Positions 11,914 to 24,728 of a stretch of DNA of 64,000 nt are shown in pieces (the first letter of the stretch is position 1; the number at the start of each line of letters is the position of its first letter). Source of the stretch: Heterobilharzia americana (taxonomy: Eukaryota; Platyhelminthes; Trematoda; Strigeidida; Schistosomatidae); NCBI GenBank assembly GCA_944470555.2, contig OX104134.1, positions 49,908,691-49,972,690 of the forward strand. The letters run 5' to 3'. The notes under the pieces are model-generated. The model searched no databases and was not told the origin of the DNA. It was given only the letters and a program-made list of their open reading frames with translations. The position numbers and the translations under genes are program-made.

Positions 11914-14867
11914 TTATGTGCCGATTGCTCCATTATGCTTCGTATTTGTGGATATAATATGAATGTCAAGAAATTTATGGATATCCGTGAAAAGGAAGAA
12001 TTCGTTGAGTAGACGTCGAAACTGAAATGCAGACATGCAAGAGCGAATAAAATGTGGAAGCTTATTCCATAACTTGCTGTACTGTAACATAAAGGATCGT
12101 GACCTAAGTTTAAGGCGGTGCTTTTCTACAGGTACAGTACATTCACGATTGCGTAGACTATATGAAGATATAGGCTTAAAAGTAGGAGCGCAACAGGCGT
12201 GAGTAATGCCATGCAAAAGGCGGAAAAATAGGCTAAGGTTAAGCTTAAGGCGTCTTAGCCAAAGTGGGTCAATTTTTAATTTCTTACACCTTCCCACTAA
12301 TCAAGTTCTTCGTGACGGCCCAGTACACAGCGGGTAAACTTTCTTTGAACATTCTCAATTAGTATCCTATCCGAAGCATACATATTGCTGAAGATGATTG
12401 TGCCATATTCAAGTACTGGGCGGATCATTACCTTGAATAAAAGCAGTCTAGCCTCATTGGTATGTACGTGTTTAAGCAAAAGGCCAACTGAGCGCCGACA
12501 CCTGGAGGCAAGTGACTGGGCATATTCCGTAAACGTTAAGTTCCGAGAATACCTAATACCTAAATCACATACTGAGTTGTAAGATTGCAGCATAGAATCG
12601 CCAAGGTGTAAACTGACGTTTGGATAAGAGTTATTGAAACAGAGAATTCCGCATTTACTAGAGTTAAGTGGAAGTTGCCATGTTTCACTCCAAGCAAACA
12701 AATTCGTCAGGTCTTCCTGGATTCTATTAAAACCCTCACTTAGCGATGAGTGGGGAAAGCTATACACGATTTTTAAGTCGTCAGCAAACAGGTAGGGTTT
12801 ACCATATTTTATCATGTCAGAAATATCATTTATGTAAAGGAGGAAAAGTAAGGGCCCCAACACACTACCTTGAATGACACCACTCAGAATAGGCTGTGGG
12901 CAGGAATAGGTTTGACTGAACTTTACTATTTGAGTACGCTGCCTAAGGAATGAGCTTATCCACGATAATAGAGGATCACTAATTCCAAATGATTGAAGCT
13001 TAAGAATTAACCGATTATGAGGCACTTTATCAAATGCTTTTTTGAAGTCAAAAAATAGAGCAGTTACGAAAAGACCTTCATCTCGTCTGCAGGTGACCTC
13101 CTCAAAATAATCCAGTAAGCAAGTGTTACATGAACGACCTTTTAAGAAACCATGCTGCATAGGGGAAAAAAGCTGATGCGCAGCCACGTAATCATTGATT
13201 TCTTGCACAACCACCTTCTCCATGATACGAGAGACTACAGATGTAATATTTATGGGACGATAATTCTGAATTTCTGACGTCGGCCCAGATTTATATGTGG
13301 GAGATATGTATGACAGCTTCCAGCGGTCAGGGTAGCATGCCTCAGTAAGGGATATTGAGAATAGCTTCATGAGGATCAATGGTATATCTTCACCACCCCT
13401 CTTAAGGAGAACAGACGGGATCCCATCGGGTCCGGCAGAATATGAGTCCTTTAGTGAAGCAACTGCATCACCTATCTTTCTCTGTGTAAAGGAAACATTA
13501 CTTAGCGAGTGGTGTGGTGGAATGGGCATTTGTATGTTTAGTACACTATCTTCGTGCGTGAAGCAGCTTGCATAATGTTTACTAAACAGCTCACAGATCT
13601 TTCTTGGGTCATCATAAAGAATGTCCCCATCAATGATCAGACTACTGGGAATAACTCTAGATAAGTTTGCACGGGATTTTAGAATTCTCACTAATGATTG
13701 AGCATTGCCTGTTTGTGCGTTGCAGCTAGTTTCTTGCTTGATTGCTTTCAGTAACTTATTTGATTTGAAGTTCTCATGAGCAATTTTTAATGAGACAAGG
13801 GATGAAAAGTCATTAGATCGATAGAAATTTCTGGCATGTCTGCGCATGCTGATACGTACTTTTTCAGGGATGAAATTCACTTTCGGCTTTCTAATTAATA
13901 CTGATACCTCCGGAGCAATATGATTGTGAATTACATTCATGGAACTGTAGAAGATGTCACTTAGTTCATGGGTTGAGCTACTGGTGAAATAAGAACCCCA
14001 GTCCAAGCATCGCAACATGTATTGTATCTCTTCCCAGATGGTATTTTTATATCGTCTAACTGTGGTTGTTTTTGACCTGGGAGCCAACGTATTTCTGGGA
14101 GATAGTCGGAAGTCACCAAACACTACTCTGTGATCGCTGCCCGGGAATTCTGGACCAACTTGAAGAGTGAAAGGCAATAATCCATTCGTGAAAACTAGGT
14201 CAAGTATGCTATTATGTCTAGTTGGTTGCACTACATGTTGGCGCCATCCTCCAGAATCCAACACATTAATAAAATTATCAAACCGCCTAGGAGAGGTAAG
14301 TGTCTGCCACTTGATGTCAGGCATATTAAAGTCACCGCATATAAGTTTCATGGAGTAGGGCAGTGTTGTTACATGGGTGAACACTTCTGCAAGCCTGTCA
14401 TCATAATCTACGGTAGAACAAGGGGGACGGTAGATACACCCCAAGAGGATAGTTATATCATTAGTAAACTTCACCACAACCCACACTGAGTCACTGAGCG
14501 AATTGAGTTCTGAATTAAGACAATTTGTCGCAGCAATGTCGGACCTGATATAGATGATGCAACCACCACCTCTACCATTATATCTATCTCCCCTAAACAG
14601 AGTATAATTGTCGACAGAGACATCACTATCAGGAGTGTCTGGAGTGCACCAAGCTTCAGTGATAAATATTAGGCAGGGGTTAGACATAGTCGACAACATA
14701 GTGATCTCACTTATTTTGTTGCGTATGGAACGGGCGTTAATCAGACAGAAGGTTAAAGAATTGGATAAGCAGTAGTACCTAAACCTGTTTTCGGAAAGCA
14801 TTTTCTCGCAGGTTAGTTGGAACTGTAGTGGTGAGGAAAATGGGGTAGAATTTAATTTCGGGGACAT
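11914..14867 (-). CDS. LINE D ORF2: endonuclease-reverse transcriptase, one frameshift from intact
   Basis: This is the best preserved LINE gene in the window. It starts at an ATG at 14867 (MSPKLNS) and stays open for 856 codons to 12297. The C-terminal 127 codons continue in another frame at 12297-11914, where KKLKIDPLWLRRLKLNLSL and LWNKLPHFIRS are readable, so a single one-base indel near 12297 separates the parts. Endonuclease residues are present: TEAW (E71), IYRPP (Y146), GDFN (179-182), ILDLVF (221-226) and GSDHRVV (244-250). RT motifs: YRPINITSVVSRIMEKV (~536), FDFKKAFDKV (first Asp ~607), SGVIQGSVLGPLLFLLYIND (~662) and the catalytic FADD at 694-697. It lies 41 bp downstream of ORF1, the usual bicistronic layout. 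It is probably recent, but inactive unless the indel is a sequencing error. Confidence 0.92.
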
Positions 14868-14908
14868 AATAGGGGAATAAGATACTACGGGGTTACTACT
14901 TATATCCT

Positions 14909-16060
14909 TTATTGTGTTAGGTGTTGACCCACTGTATATGAGCCGGGAGGATGACAGGTTGGCGTAACGTCTTCCCCGCCACTGTAGCGGTTGTGATTTA
15001 GGATTGACAGTAGCTGATTCGACAGCGTCATCATCTGAACAGCAAAAGGCGCTAATAATTTTTGAAGTCCGCGAAAATTTGGGCTTTCAGAATGAGCCCT
15101 GGGTATGGGTGTCTGCGGAAATGAGCCAAGTAAGTCTGTGGCTTCACTTTCGCATGGGAAGGGGTAGGGTGCACTATGTTGGGGAGCCAGTATCAGAGGC
15201 TGCATCTGAACAGCAGGCCTCCAATTAGGAGGTGATATCGTTGTACTGGGGCGAGCATACATTGGATATGAATGTTGTGTAGATGGGTGTGAGGAGAAAA
15301 ACCTATCGTTTTTCCTATAGCCCTTGTCTTCATGACTGTGGGAAGCATTTGTGTTCTGAACATTCTTACGCATGTTCCCCTTCTTTTTACCACCTTGGTG
15401 TATGAATCCTACCTTTCTGTTGGTTAGTGAAGGTGCCATAGTACTTGGTGTCAGATCGGTGGACGACGTGAATGTGTCTGCGTAAGGAAACGGGGTCGCT
15501 CTTCGAATGGCGTTATAACCATTAGGCTTAACAGTCTGAATATAGTTACTTCGGGGCTGGCTAAAACGTTTCTGTCCCGTTGGCTTCGTCGGTATACTCG
15601 AACTAGGACTCTTAGGTTTAGATTTTCGAAACACGGCACTAAGTGGCCGTGCATTGTCAATACACCCGGAGGCCAACATGGTATTTGAGGGCGGTAAAGG
15701 CTTAACGGTGTAACTGCACATGGGTGACGCAGGCCTTATCGATAAACTCAGAGGAATCAGGTGCATATCGGACGTATCATTACCGTTGCCATCCATATCA
15801 ACATCATCTGAGAATAAATCTGCATAACTGGCGGAGATTTGACCTTCAGCTTCGGTGTTTACTACCATGTCGGATGGTGAAACAGAAGCCACTGATGTAC
15901 TTGCAACGATATGCTTGGTCAGCCTTTTTTGATCTACACTAACAATGACATCTGGTGTGAGGAGCTGACTCCCAGGCGTCAGTATGCTTCGGGTGGCCAT
16001 TCGTTTTTATGAAGTTTCCAGAGGGACTTCATAAGGTTTCGAAACACGTGTCCGTCTTTG

Positions 16061-16095
<35 letters not shown>

Positions 16096-16655
16096 ACAGC
16101 TTCTTAAGAGTCTTACAGATTTCTGTGAACCACAAAAGTGTCTCGCATCAAGGAGTGAGCTGAACTGGAATAATATTGGACAGGGGTATTTACTAGTCCT
16201 CTTCCTAAGACGCCGGACTGTGCAAACAGATTCATGCAAACCACAGGCTTGAAGGAGATCATTTTTAACACGTCTTAATGGAAAACTATCAGGGACATTG
16301 AGGACAATGGAGTTGTGCGACGAAATCAATCGTTTGCTGGCTTCAGTGGCTACAAACTTCACCAATGTTTCACATTTGATGAGGTTATCCACAGATAAGT
16401 CCGTTGTAGGGTTGAATAGACAAATCAGAGGTGTTAGACAGTCTAGTTTACGCTGAAGATCAGCAATTGCATTACTGTTGTCAACAATATTACACTTGTT
16501 CGCAATAACACCATTATATACGTCAGCCATGACGTCAGACCGACAGAAGGACCATTAGTAAATAAGCCATTTTCAGACCCTAGTGACGGATTCCAAACTT
16601 TTGATCTCTTAGCTTTATGGATTGGTTTGTTTACGGCAGCAATAACGTTACTCAT
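14909..16655 (-). pseudogene. LINE D ORF1, split by a frameshift and a 34-base homopolymer
   Basis: This is ORF1 of element D. A first ATG at 16655 (MSNVIAAV, followed by the basic KAKRSKVW) is in a different frame from the main N-terminal frame, which starts at 16530 (MADVYNGV). That frame carries an RRM-like block (NSIVLNVPDSFPLRRVKNDL, then CPILFQFSSLLDARHF), runs into a (T)34 tract read as poly-Phe, and stops at 15979. A second frame starts at 16000 (MATRSILTP) and is open for 363 codons. It is rich in Ser/Pro/Thr, has a basic patch (GGKKKGNMRKN), and shares the segment NDRFFSSHPS with the ORF1 pieces at 38 and 55 kb. The function, RNA binding for retrotransposition, is inferred from position and layout. 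Confidence 0.75.
16061..16094 (+). repeat. (A)34 homopolymer inside LINE D ORF1
   Basis: Thirty-four consecutive A residues on the plus strand. They lie in the middle of ORF1, exactly where related ORF1s carry ordinary coding sequence. I see no flanking target-site duplication that would identify it as the tail of an inserted retrotranscript. Confidence 0.95.
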
Positions 16656-17549
16656 GATGAGGCTACAAGGCACGGACATAAAGAAGCAAAAATTTATTGT
16701 CTGACAATAGGATAGCAAAATTAGAGACTTATCTGCAACACAGATCAAAGTTACCGGTTATCTGTCAACCTTAGCTTTTGCAGTAAACTGGTAGGTAAAG
16801 CAGCAAGATGCTACAACTTCCCGTCAAACAGCAAAGAATACTGAAGTCCAGACCGAAGTTCACGTACTGATGAAAACCAGAGATATGCAACCGACAGTTG
16901 AGGCGAAAATAACAGCAACAGTTAGCGGATAACCTATATGTTTAGAAGATTTAATTGGCCGGCGTAAAATGTAACTGTATCGTAGCCGAGTTGCTAAAAT
17001 CCAAAAGCACGAGGAAAGCGCAAAAGATGTAACGCACTCCTCAGATGTACGAAAGTTTGATGTGGTTATGAACATTTAAATAGTTTTCATGTGAGGGATA
17101 ATCGAGCTGTAGAGTCACACACTTCCCCAAAATCAATAACCTAGGGTTTGACGACTTTCGATATTGATGCTGACCTTGATAGTTTAACTGGACTCGCTGG
17201 GCTGAAGGCGCCCGGTCAAGCATCCTTGCCATTTGGCACGCTGTCGTGTTACGTTGCATTGCTCGCATCCGACTCCCCAGCCAGTGAGTTGGAACGCGTC
17301 GGTATTTTGGCATAACCATCCATATATACTATTCCATCCGACTACACTATCGTGTTCTTCCTTGGTCTCGTATTCGTGGGTATATAACAAGTTCGAATAA
17401 TTAGTGATTGGTATTTGCGTCTGTGAAGTTCGCATCAGGACAAATCCTAAAATGTTGTTGCCTGTTGAGTGGTTGACTTAGCGTAGGCAGCGATAACCTG
17501 GCAAAGTCTCCCGAAGTATATAAACAAAGCTTATTAGACATTCTTCAGT
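16656..17549. other. Unassigned DNA upstream of LINE D
   Basis: The first few hundred bases are probably the 5' untranslated region of element D (minus strand). The remainder shows no coding or RNA-gene signature. Confidence 0.35.
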
Positions 17550-18210
17550 GCCAGATTTGGTCTTAGATATTCCATTAACTTAACATTCTCCGAACAAACG
17601 GCTGGTATCACAGCTAAGTCACGTAGACTCCTTGGATACATCGTCCGTAACTTTTATAGCACTAAATCAAGGGTCCTACTCTACACAGTGAGCATCTGTC
17701 CAATTTTAAAATACTGCTTGATTATCTTAAGGGGCTTCCGTATAGGCGACAATGGAAAAAGTGAAGGATTTCAACGCCATTTTACATTGAGAACACCAGG
17801 AGCTGACTGCAGCCTAGACTACATCTCCAGATACAACATGCTAGGACTGGAACCTCTCTGGGGGAGGCGGCTTAGAATGAATCTTATATTTCGCGATAAA
17901 TTACTTCGTAAGCAAGTGCACTCATGTGTCCCGGTAATTAAAGTATTCACAAACATCTACTCACTATTTACGTAATCACAATCTATTAGCTGAAAATGAG
18001 TGTTGTAAGACAAAGTGCAAGGAAACTTCTCCCTCAATAAGTTCTCTCACACCTGGAATAGACCTCCTGAAATATGTACTGCAGGTTCATTATCTATCTG
18101 TCGTTCTTCATTTAATAAGCTACTAACAGATGAGTCTGTCACTCGCCTAGGCACTATATATATGTTCCTGGCTAATGAAAGCATACTTGGACCTCTAAAC
18201 GCGTAGAGTA
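17550..18210 (+). pseudogene. LINE E: RT C-terminal fragment
   Basis: This is the 3' end of a CR1-like ORF2. From about 17560 the frame reads like the post-palm region (LTFSEQTAGITAKSRRLLGY). It continues at 17688-17975 with SICPILKYCLIIL, FQRHFTLRTPG and LEPLWGRRLRMNLIF, which match the C-terminal domains of B and D. A shifted frame at 18015-18206 holds the last block (FSHTWNRPPEICTA, FNKLL). At least one frameshift separates them. Only the last quarter of ORF2 is present, the usual result of 5' truncation at insertion. Confidence 0.8.
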
Positions 18211-19925
18211 AGGTTATCATAGATTTCAGGTACTTTTTATCCCAATGGACTCATAAAGGGTGTTTGATTACCAGTCCATCTGGTCGGATGTTGGGCACAA
18301 ACACAGCCAGTGTTCTCTTTAAGTTTACCAACAAAAACTGCCCATCTAATAACTCGCGTGAACTTCAAGAAAAAAAGGAGTTATTCTTATGTGCATAAAT
18401 TAAAGTTCACATATAATTCGAATAACTAAAAGGATAAGAACTCCATCCTCTCAGTTTGTTTCACGTGGTATTCCACTGTCCGGTTTCTCCTTTTGCCTTC
18501 TTTTCTCTTCTCTTTTCAATATCAGCCTTACGAGAAAGTCTTAGGCATTAGTCTGGAAATCCTACTTCGTACGTTATGCTGGAAAATGATGTTAGAAGTA
18601 ATAAAAGATAACTGACAAACGGAAGAGTTGAACAACGAAGAGGTGAGGCAGTCTAGAAATCAAAAGTCTAAGGTGAATGAGTAAGATTTCGAATGCGTTA
18701 CAGACTGCTAATAACGCGCCGCCTGATGCCACTTTAGTGAGGAAAAAGAATCGTGAGTAGGGACGATCTAAACTCAGAACAATGTGTATGTATCGTAAAG
18801 TGATATTTTCCTGCTATTTTCACAACTTTTAGACACTTGATATCATGATAGAGTTTAATGTCCTCCTACTGTACCACTCAACACTGCTCAAACCTTTTAG
18901 GTTTCTCTGCAATTATCAGTTTGATGATACCCGTAAACCGGCTTCTCTCATGTTAAATTCTTAGCCTGGGATAAAAATATTTGTTTATTTTGGTTTTTGA
19001 AGCGTTGGTTACTCGTTTCAAGTCTTAGTGAGAACAAACTCACTGACTGAGGTGGGGGTACACCCTACTGAAGAGTCCTGAATTGGACAAAATGTCCTTC
19101 CTAGCCTCCGCTGCTAGCCTTGAAAGAGACAACAAAGACCAGGACCATTTTTCAGTTATCACGGGTAGTCGCTTACAGTTAAGCAAGTCAAAGTGACTTC
19201 AAGAAATCATGTTAGCAATGTGGGATAGCAATGTTTTAAAGCATGTTTCGAAAAATACCTTCTTTGGCGGCTCTCTACAGCAATTCTTTTCATTTCCAGT
19301 CACAATAACTTTGTTCTCACATAATGAGTTCAGTGTGAGTGATACTGGTTTAAATATATCACCATATTGTTTGTATTTGTGGAAACACATCTTTGGTGTT
19401 GTTCTTTATGGTAAAAAGTGCAACCCAGTAGGTTTAACAACAACATCAGAATCGACTGCAGGTCACGAAGTAGAGAGGAACCTATCATCGGTTGATATAA
19501 ATAAGGCACTTATAAACTTAGATTATTGTCACTATTTTTACCACCTATAGCTGGAGCTTCCATACAATATTCGATAGCTTCGATGCAAATGGCTTGTATA
19601 ACTTGCCCACATTAATAGTCTGTTACTCCATCATACCATGGTCTCTTTAACACACACGCTTATGATCATGGCCATGATGGCCACTAAGGACTCACTTTTC
19701 GATTGAAGTTATCAATAGTTGGTCTCATAAGTATGTGCAAATTCGAGCGCTTACGGTACTCCACGCAAAGCATTTTACAGCAGTATGTGGTTATTTGATC
19801 AAATGTGACTGTTAAGGTGCACAGAAATGAATAGTGCAAACGGCCCCACCTAAGTGCTTGTGGATCATACAAGTGTTAAAAATTGAGAAATGTAGTATCA
19901 TGAAAAAAGTATGCTTTGCACTTGA
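18211..19925. other. Unassigned DNA between LINEs E and F
   Basis: About 1.7 kb in which I recognise nothing. Open frames at 19199-19390 and 19209-19550 overlap on opposite strands and carry no family motif. Confidence 0.35.
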
Positions 19926-22070
19926 TCAGGTCACATGATACAAAGTTTGGAAAAATGTTGGCTTTCGGCAAACCTGGAGGGTCAGGTCATGGTTATCGTT
20001 GCCTATAGCAAGCCAACCGCATTTGTCATTATTGAATTCAAGGTGCGACTCAGCACACCGTGATGCAAGTTCATTTAGTTCCTGTCGGGCAGTATCCAGA
20101 GTTTTACGTAGTTCATGAGAATGACAAGTGTGCACAACCTTCAAGTCGTCGGCGTACAGGAGTGTTTTGCCTTCACCAAAGCGGTTACATACACTGTTGA
20201 TATAAATTATGAACAGCAAGGTCCAAGGGCACTACCCTGTATGACTCTGCTAGTTATATGTCTAGGTTCAGACTGCACGGAGTTTACTTCCCCGATTTGA
20301 GCACGATCATTAAGAATTGACTTATCCAACTAAGTAGGGGGTCGCAAATACCAATTGATTGTAGCTTATTAAAGAGTACGTTATGAGACACCCTATCAAA
20401 TGCCTTTGATATATCAAAGTATATAACAATGACGATTTCACGTGCCTCACGGTTACTAGTGATAAAGTTGAAGAAATCAAAGTGGCAGGTAACGCAGGAC
20501 CTATTATTAATGAAACCATGCCGAGACTTTGTGATTAGGGTTTCTGTTAATAGGTAATCAGAGACGCTGCTTTTAATCACTTTTTCCATAATTCTAGAGA
20601 GGACTGGTGTTATGTTGATGGGTCTGTAATTATTTTCGTTCTATTTGTCTCCGAACCTATAGCGAGGCGTAATGTAGCTAGTTTTCCATTCAGTTGGGTA
20701 TACGCCACTTTCCATTGATAGGTTGAATATCTTAAGCAGGAACAGAGACATATCGTCACCGCTGTTCATGATAACAATTGAGTTTAGGTTTTCGATTCCC
20801 ATACCTGTTGATAGTTGCAAGTTCACGATGGCCTCTGTGATACTTTTGACAGCAAAATTCACATTGGCGCATGAACCTGTGGTGAGCAGTGTAAAAGTGG
20901 TGGGGTTGAGAGTGCTAGGACCGAATTTTGCAAAGGATTCGCTAAATAGTTCACAAATTTCGAAGGAATCGTTACAGACTATTTCGCTGTGTAGCAAACA
21001 AGCTATGTCTCTCGATGCCTGCAAACTTCTGTTCAAAAGATAGTTCAGACTATGTATCCTAGAACCACTTTTGAGGGCATTCAGCTCTTCGCTTATTGAG
21101 TCTCGTGCACGTAAAGTCTTAATTGCTTGATAGGTATTGTAGATTGAGTGCAGCACCAGAAAGTCTTTGGAGGATAATTTACGTAATTTGTTGCGAAGTA
21201 TTCGAGGGACTTATTAGTCCTCATTCTTCTTTACCTCAGCTGTTCTCATAGGAGCAACGATATCTAGACAAAGCATTATATTGCTATAGAAAAACGAAGG
21301 TGACTCTGTTAATGAGACTGTCATGAAGTACTCATCCCATAGGCTGCACCCGAGGGGCTCAATGAATACCCCCAGTCTATGCTTTTGTAGCTACGATACA
21401 AAATATTTCTCAGTGGTTCCTTGTTTTCCTCACAAAGAGGGGAGGTTGGTAGGCAACAGAAAACCATTCTGTGGTCACAATTAGCGAATTCACCACCAAC
21501 GTACGCGGTGACTGGGACGATGTCACGGCAAAAGACTAGATTCAGCGTACTGCTCCCACGTGTGGGTGAATGGACATATTGTTTCCATCCATGTAAATCC
21601 AAGACAGTAAGTATTTCATCATAGCGTTGTGGGCCACAACTGGCTTCCCAGTTAACTTCAGGCAGGCTAAAGTCTTCTGCAATCAGTTTGAGGTCAGCTT
21701 TGATGGATGCAGCATGGAAAAATGACTGAGCATTGAGCTCATCAGCTTTCCTTCATGAACAAGGTGTTCTATAAACACAGCCTACGAAGATTTTATAATT
21801 AGTACTGTTTATAATAACCCATATTGAATCAGGCAGAGCATTTAATGTACCATCTTCAATCTTATTAGCTGTGGCAAGGCTACATATACAAATCAAACAA
21901 CCTCCACGCTTATGATCTCGGTTAGTGCGGTATAGGGTATAACCATCTGTGCACAAGCCCACAACAAGGACTGAGGTATGGCACCATGATTCAGTGACTA
22001 ATATCACTGTAGGTTTAGTTAGCAAGACTATCGTTCTCAAGTCAGAAATTTTTCGGCAACGACCGTGCAT
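19926..22070 (-). pseudogene. LINE F ORF2: endonuclease and RT, 3' end missing
   Basis: ORF2 of a CR1-like LINE of the A/C type. The endonuclease N-terminus lies at 22070-21753 (VILVTESWCHTS, RDHKRGGCLICICS, VGCVYRTPCS) and its C-terminus at 21602-21321 (NLVFCRDIVPVTAYV, NCDHRMVFCCLP). The linker and RT start are at 21156-20641. RT continues at 20589-20284 (MEKVIKSSVSDYL, HGFINNRSCVTCHFDFF, YFDISKAFDRV) and 20219-19926, where the catalytic YADDLKVVHT box is intact. The sequence then leaves the family at about 19970, before the C-terminal domain. Frame changes occur at each block boundary. ORF1 lies directly upstream. Confidence 0.87.
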
Positions 22071-22160
22071 TGATGAGCAGAAGTGTGAAAAGGTTACTAT
22101 GACTTGTGAAGTGTTTTACAATATCTTATACGTCTAGTTGGTTAGAAAAGTTTCCTACAC

Positions 22161-24018
22161 TTAATTCATTAGGCGATGTGCTGCTTGCTTTACGGACATG
22201 GTGGGACTCAGTAGTGGTGAATGGCGATGTGACCGGTGAAGTTTTGTCGTCCAACGGTTTATGATCACCTGCTTTTTGAGGGTGCATATACATAGCTGAT
22301 GCGCTGTTGATTCTTGCTGGTGACGTACAGAGTGGTTTATGATCGATGTAAATCGTGGACGGTAGCTCCAAGCTTGTGCTTGCGGAAGGCGAAACGAACC
22401 TATGAACTGTGGGCTATACGTGTTGTTCGGGATCTCAAACAAATTTTGATGGGGCCCAAAAGTAGGCGGAGTAGTTATACACATTCCCATAGTACTGGCT
22501 AGGGCCATTCGGGTGCTGATGCGCTGTTGATTCTTACTGGTGACGTACAATGCAGTTCATGATCAGTGCAGACCGAGAATGGTAGCTCTAGGCTAGCGTT
22601 TCTGGAGGGTGAAACGATCCTATGAACCATGGGTCGTACATATTGTTCGGGGTCCCAAAACAATTTTGATAAGGCTCAAAAGTAGGGATGGTATTAGGAT
22701 CGTAGTCATACACATTCCCATAGTACTGGCTAGGGTCATCTGGGTGCCGATGTAGGTTCAGGTAGGGTATAGGTGACCTGTATGACATGAATGTATTTGG
22801 CATGCTACATGGCATCCTGCTGGAGCCCTGATGGCTGGTTAAACGTGATCTAGGTACTGTCTAATGCCAGATACCTTCAAGTTATTGCAGTGCCTCCTTC
22901 TAAAGATTGCGGTCAGGTGTGTAACATGCCCTTTGGTAGGTTTTCTTTTCGAGATGCCTTACTTCCCATATATCCAATAGCGGTTTTGTCTATGGCAACT
23001 GTGTTAGCTACGAAGTTTTCTTCGCCATCGTTGGACAAAATGCTTTTAAAAATGACTTTCCACGGGATCTTTGTAGGTCCAAAGTACATGATTTTACCTG
23101 CAGGTCTGTCTAGTGACGTTACTATCAGCTAAAGGGTTTTTATCTATATTTAACCCAGGGAGGCTAGCGCTGATGGTCGGGGTTTCATGAGAAATCAAAG
23201 AATCCGGATTACTTAGGTTCAAGTCCACTTCGGATTGCTTTACCACGAGATTAGCTGGCGCAATAGGATTACTGGTCATAGCGGCACTATTTGATTGTTT
23301 CCCGGTGCATCCAGTACCTTCACAGTTCGCATGTGTCGAAGTGGTAGGACCTTTTCCCTTTTGTTTTCTGCGCTGACAAGGAGTTTTGTCCTGTACAATT
23401 GTGATAGTTTTGAGATTACTGTTTAGTCTTATATGACCCTGATAGTTAATGAACCTCCTAGCATCATATGAGGTGGTGAACTTGAAAAGAATGGGACAAC
23501 TTAGCTGTGCTGCTTTTTTGCAGAGGAGTTTACTGTCACAGTGCATAGGCGTCATGCCACATGAGTTTGATAACGTTTTCCTGACGACATTTGAAGATAT
23601 GGTACCCGGAACATTATATACTGTTGCCTGTTGAGAAGATGCCAGACTCCTCGTTACTTCAGTTGCTGAGTAACCTATTGGCGTTTCAGCTTCTTCAATA
23701 TGGTTTGGAACTAGGTTGTTGTGTCTCCCAAAAACATATGCTGAGGGTTGGAAGTCCTCAACTACTCTCTTAACTCCATCTATCATGGACTTAATCCTGT
23801 CAATCTATTCTCTATTTTCCTTGATGTTATTATTCATGACCGACATAGTGTCTTCAGCCCTGACGAGCGGTGTAGGGTATGTAAGTTCCCCGAGATCTGG
23901 ATTATGTGACGCGATAGAGTTTCGATCACAACCTGAAATATTAGTGGAACTGACTCTTTTATTCTTATCGCTACAGCTATGTTTGGCCGCTTTGCCTTCG
24001 GCCGCCCTATTCTTGTAA
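22161..24018 (-). pseudogene. LINE F ORF1, disrupted by an internal duplication
   Basis: ORF1 of element F. The N-terminal part (about 24018-23790) is basic and Ser-rich. The frame at 23786-23094 holds the RRM-like block (ATVYNVPGTISSNVVRKTL, CPILFKFTTSYDARRF) and a Lys/Arg patch (CQRRKQKGKG). The C-terminal region at 22815-22161 carries a Tyr/Pro/Asn-rich segment (TFEPYQNCFGTPNNMYDPW), present twice because of a 220-230 bp tandem duplication. That duplication is not a multiple of three and shifts the frame. Element L at 59-61.7 kb is a close relative. RNA binding is inferred from family layout. Confidence 0.75.
22295..22744 (-). repeat. Two-unit tandem duplication (~220 and ~230 bp) within LINE F ORF1
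   Basis: The units are 22295-22514 and 22515-22744. Both begin with gctgatgcgctgttgattct and end with tagtactggctaggg plus a few bases. They differ at many scattered positions, and the second contains about 20 extra bases near 22700, so the duplication is not recent. In translation both units give the motif Phe-x-Pro-(Tyr/His)-Gln-Asn followed by a Gly/Glu-x-Pro-Asn-Asn stretch, but in different frames. Confidence 0.9.
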
Positions 24019-24229
24019 TAGGCTTTAAGTGAGATGTGAAGCTGACGGTAATGTGTGCAGTCTAAAAGAATGAGAATACAGTCTATATATACCGATGTAG
24101 CCTCAAATTATCCAGACAGAATATATCATTATGTAACTATATATATGCGGCAATAATGAGCTAAGCACAACAAGAAATTGACAAAAAGATATAAGCAAGG
24201 ATCACATATAAAAGTAACGCATAGTTTCA

Positions 24230-24540
24230 AAGTTACTGCCTTGTCATCGAGAGTACTTAATGTACAATATCCAATATCTTTTAAACGAGCTTGTGTAAAC
24301 CAATTGGTTTCTTCGCACCCGCTTCTTGGTCGTGCGGAACGGCTCCAGATCTTTGGGGGACCCCGATGCAGCAGGTCTAGACACGCGTCTCCCACAGCCA
24401 TTATTTACAGAACAGAAAGTTAAGTAATGGTTTGTTTGCCTTGGACTGTAATGCAGTTGGCTTCTTCAGATGTCGAATTGCTAGACAGTTGTCAGGACTG
24501 GTCGCCAGAGAGGGTTGGGGACAGTGAAGAGAAAACCTAG
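24230..24540 (-). repeat. LINE G-type 3' UTR block (also in the palindrome spacer)
   Basis: This segment resembles 41190-41480 in the same orientation. Shared stretches include aatatccaa followed by cttttaaacgagc, the ttggtttcttcgc region, and ggactggt at the right edge. In both places it lies downstream, on the minus strand, of a LINE RT C-terminus of the same type. I read it as the conserved 3' untranslated region of that LINE family. Divergence between the two copies is considerable. Confidence 0.6.
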
Positions 24541-24728
24541 AAAGTGTTTGTGTGGGTAAAAGAGAAGAGGAAAAGTGAACTAATCGAGTAATCTACTCAC
24601 ACCAAGGTGAGTAGGAGTGCAAAGGTATGAAGAACTTAGGTAGGTGAAACCAACTTATGGCAAGTGGAAGGGGTGAAAAGGGCTCAAACGGTTACAATGG
24701 AAAGAAAACTGGTTGGGATGGCTTGACA

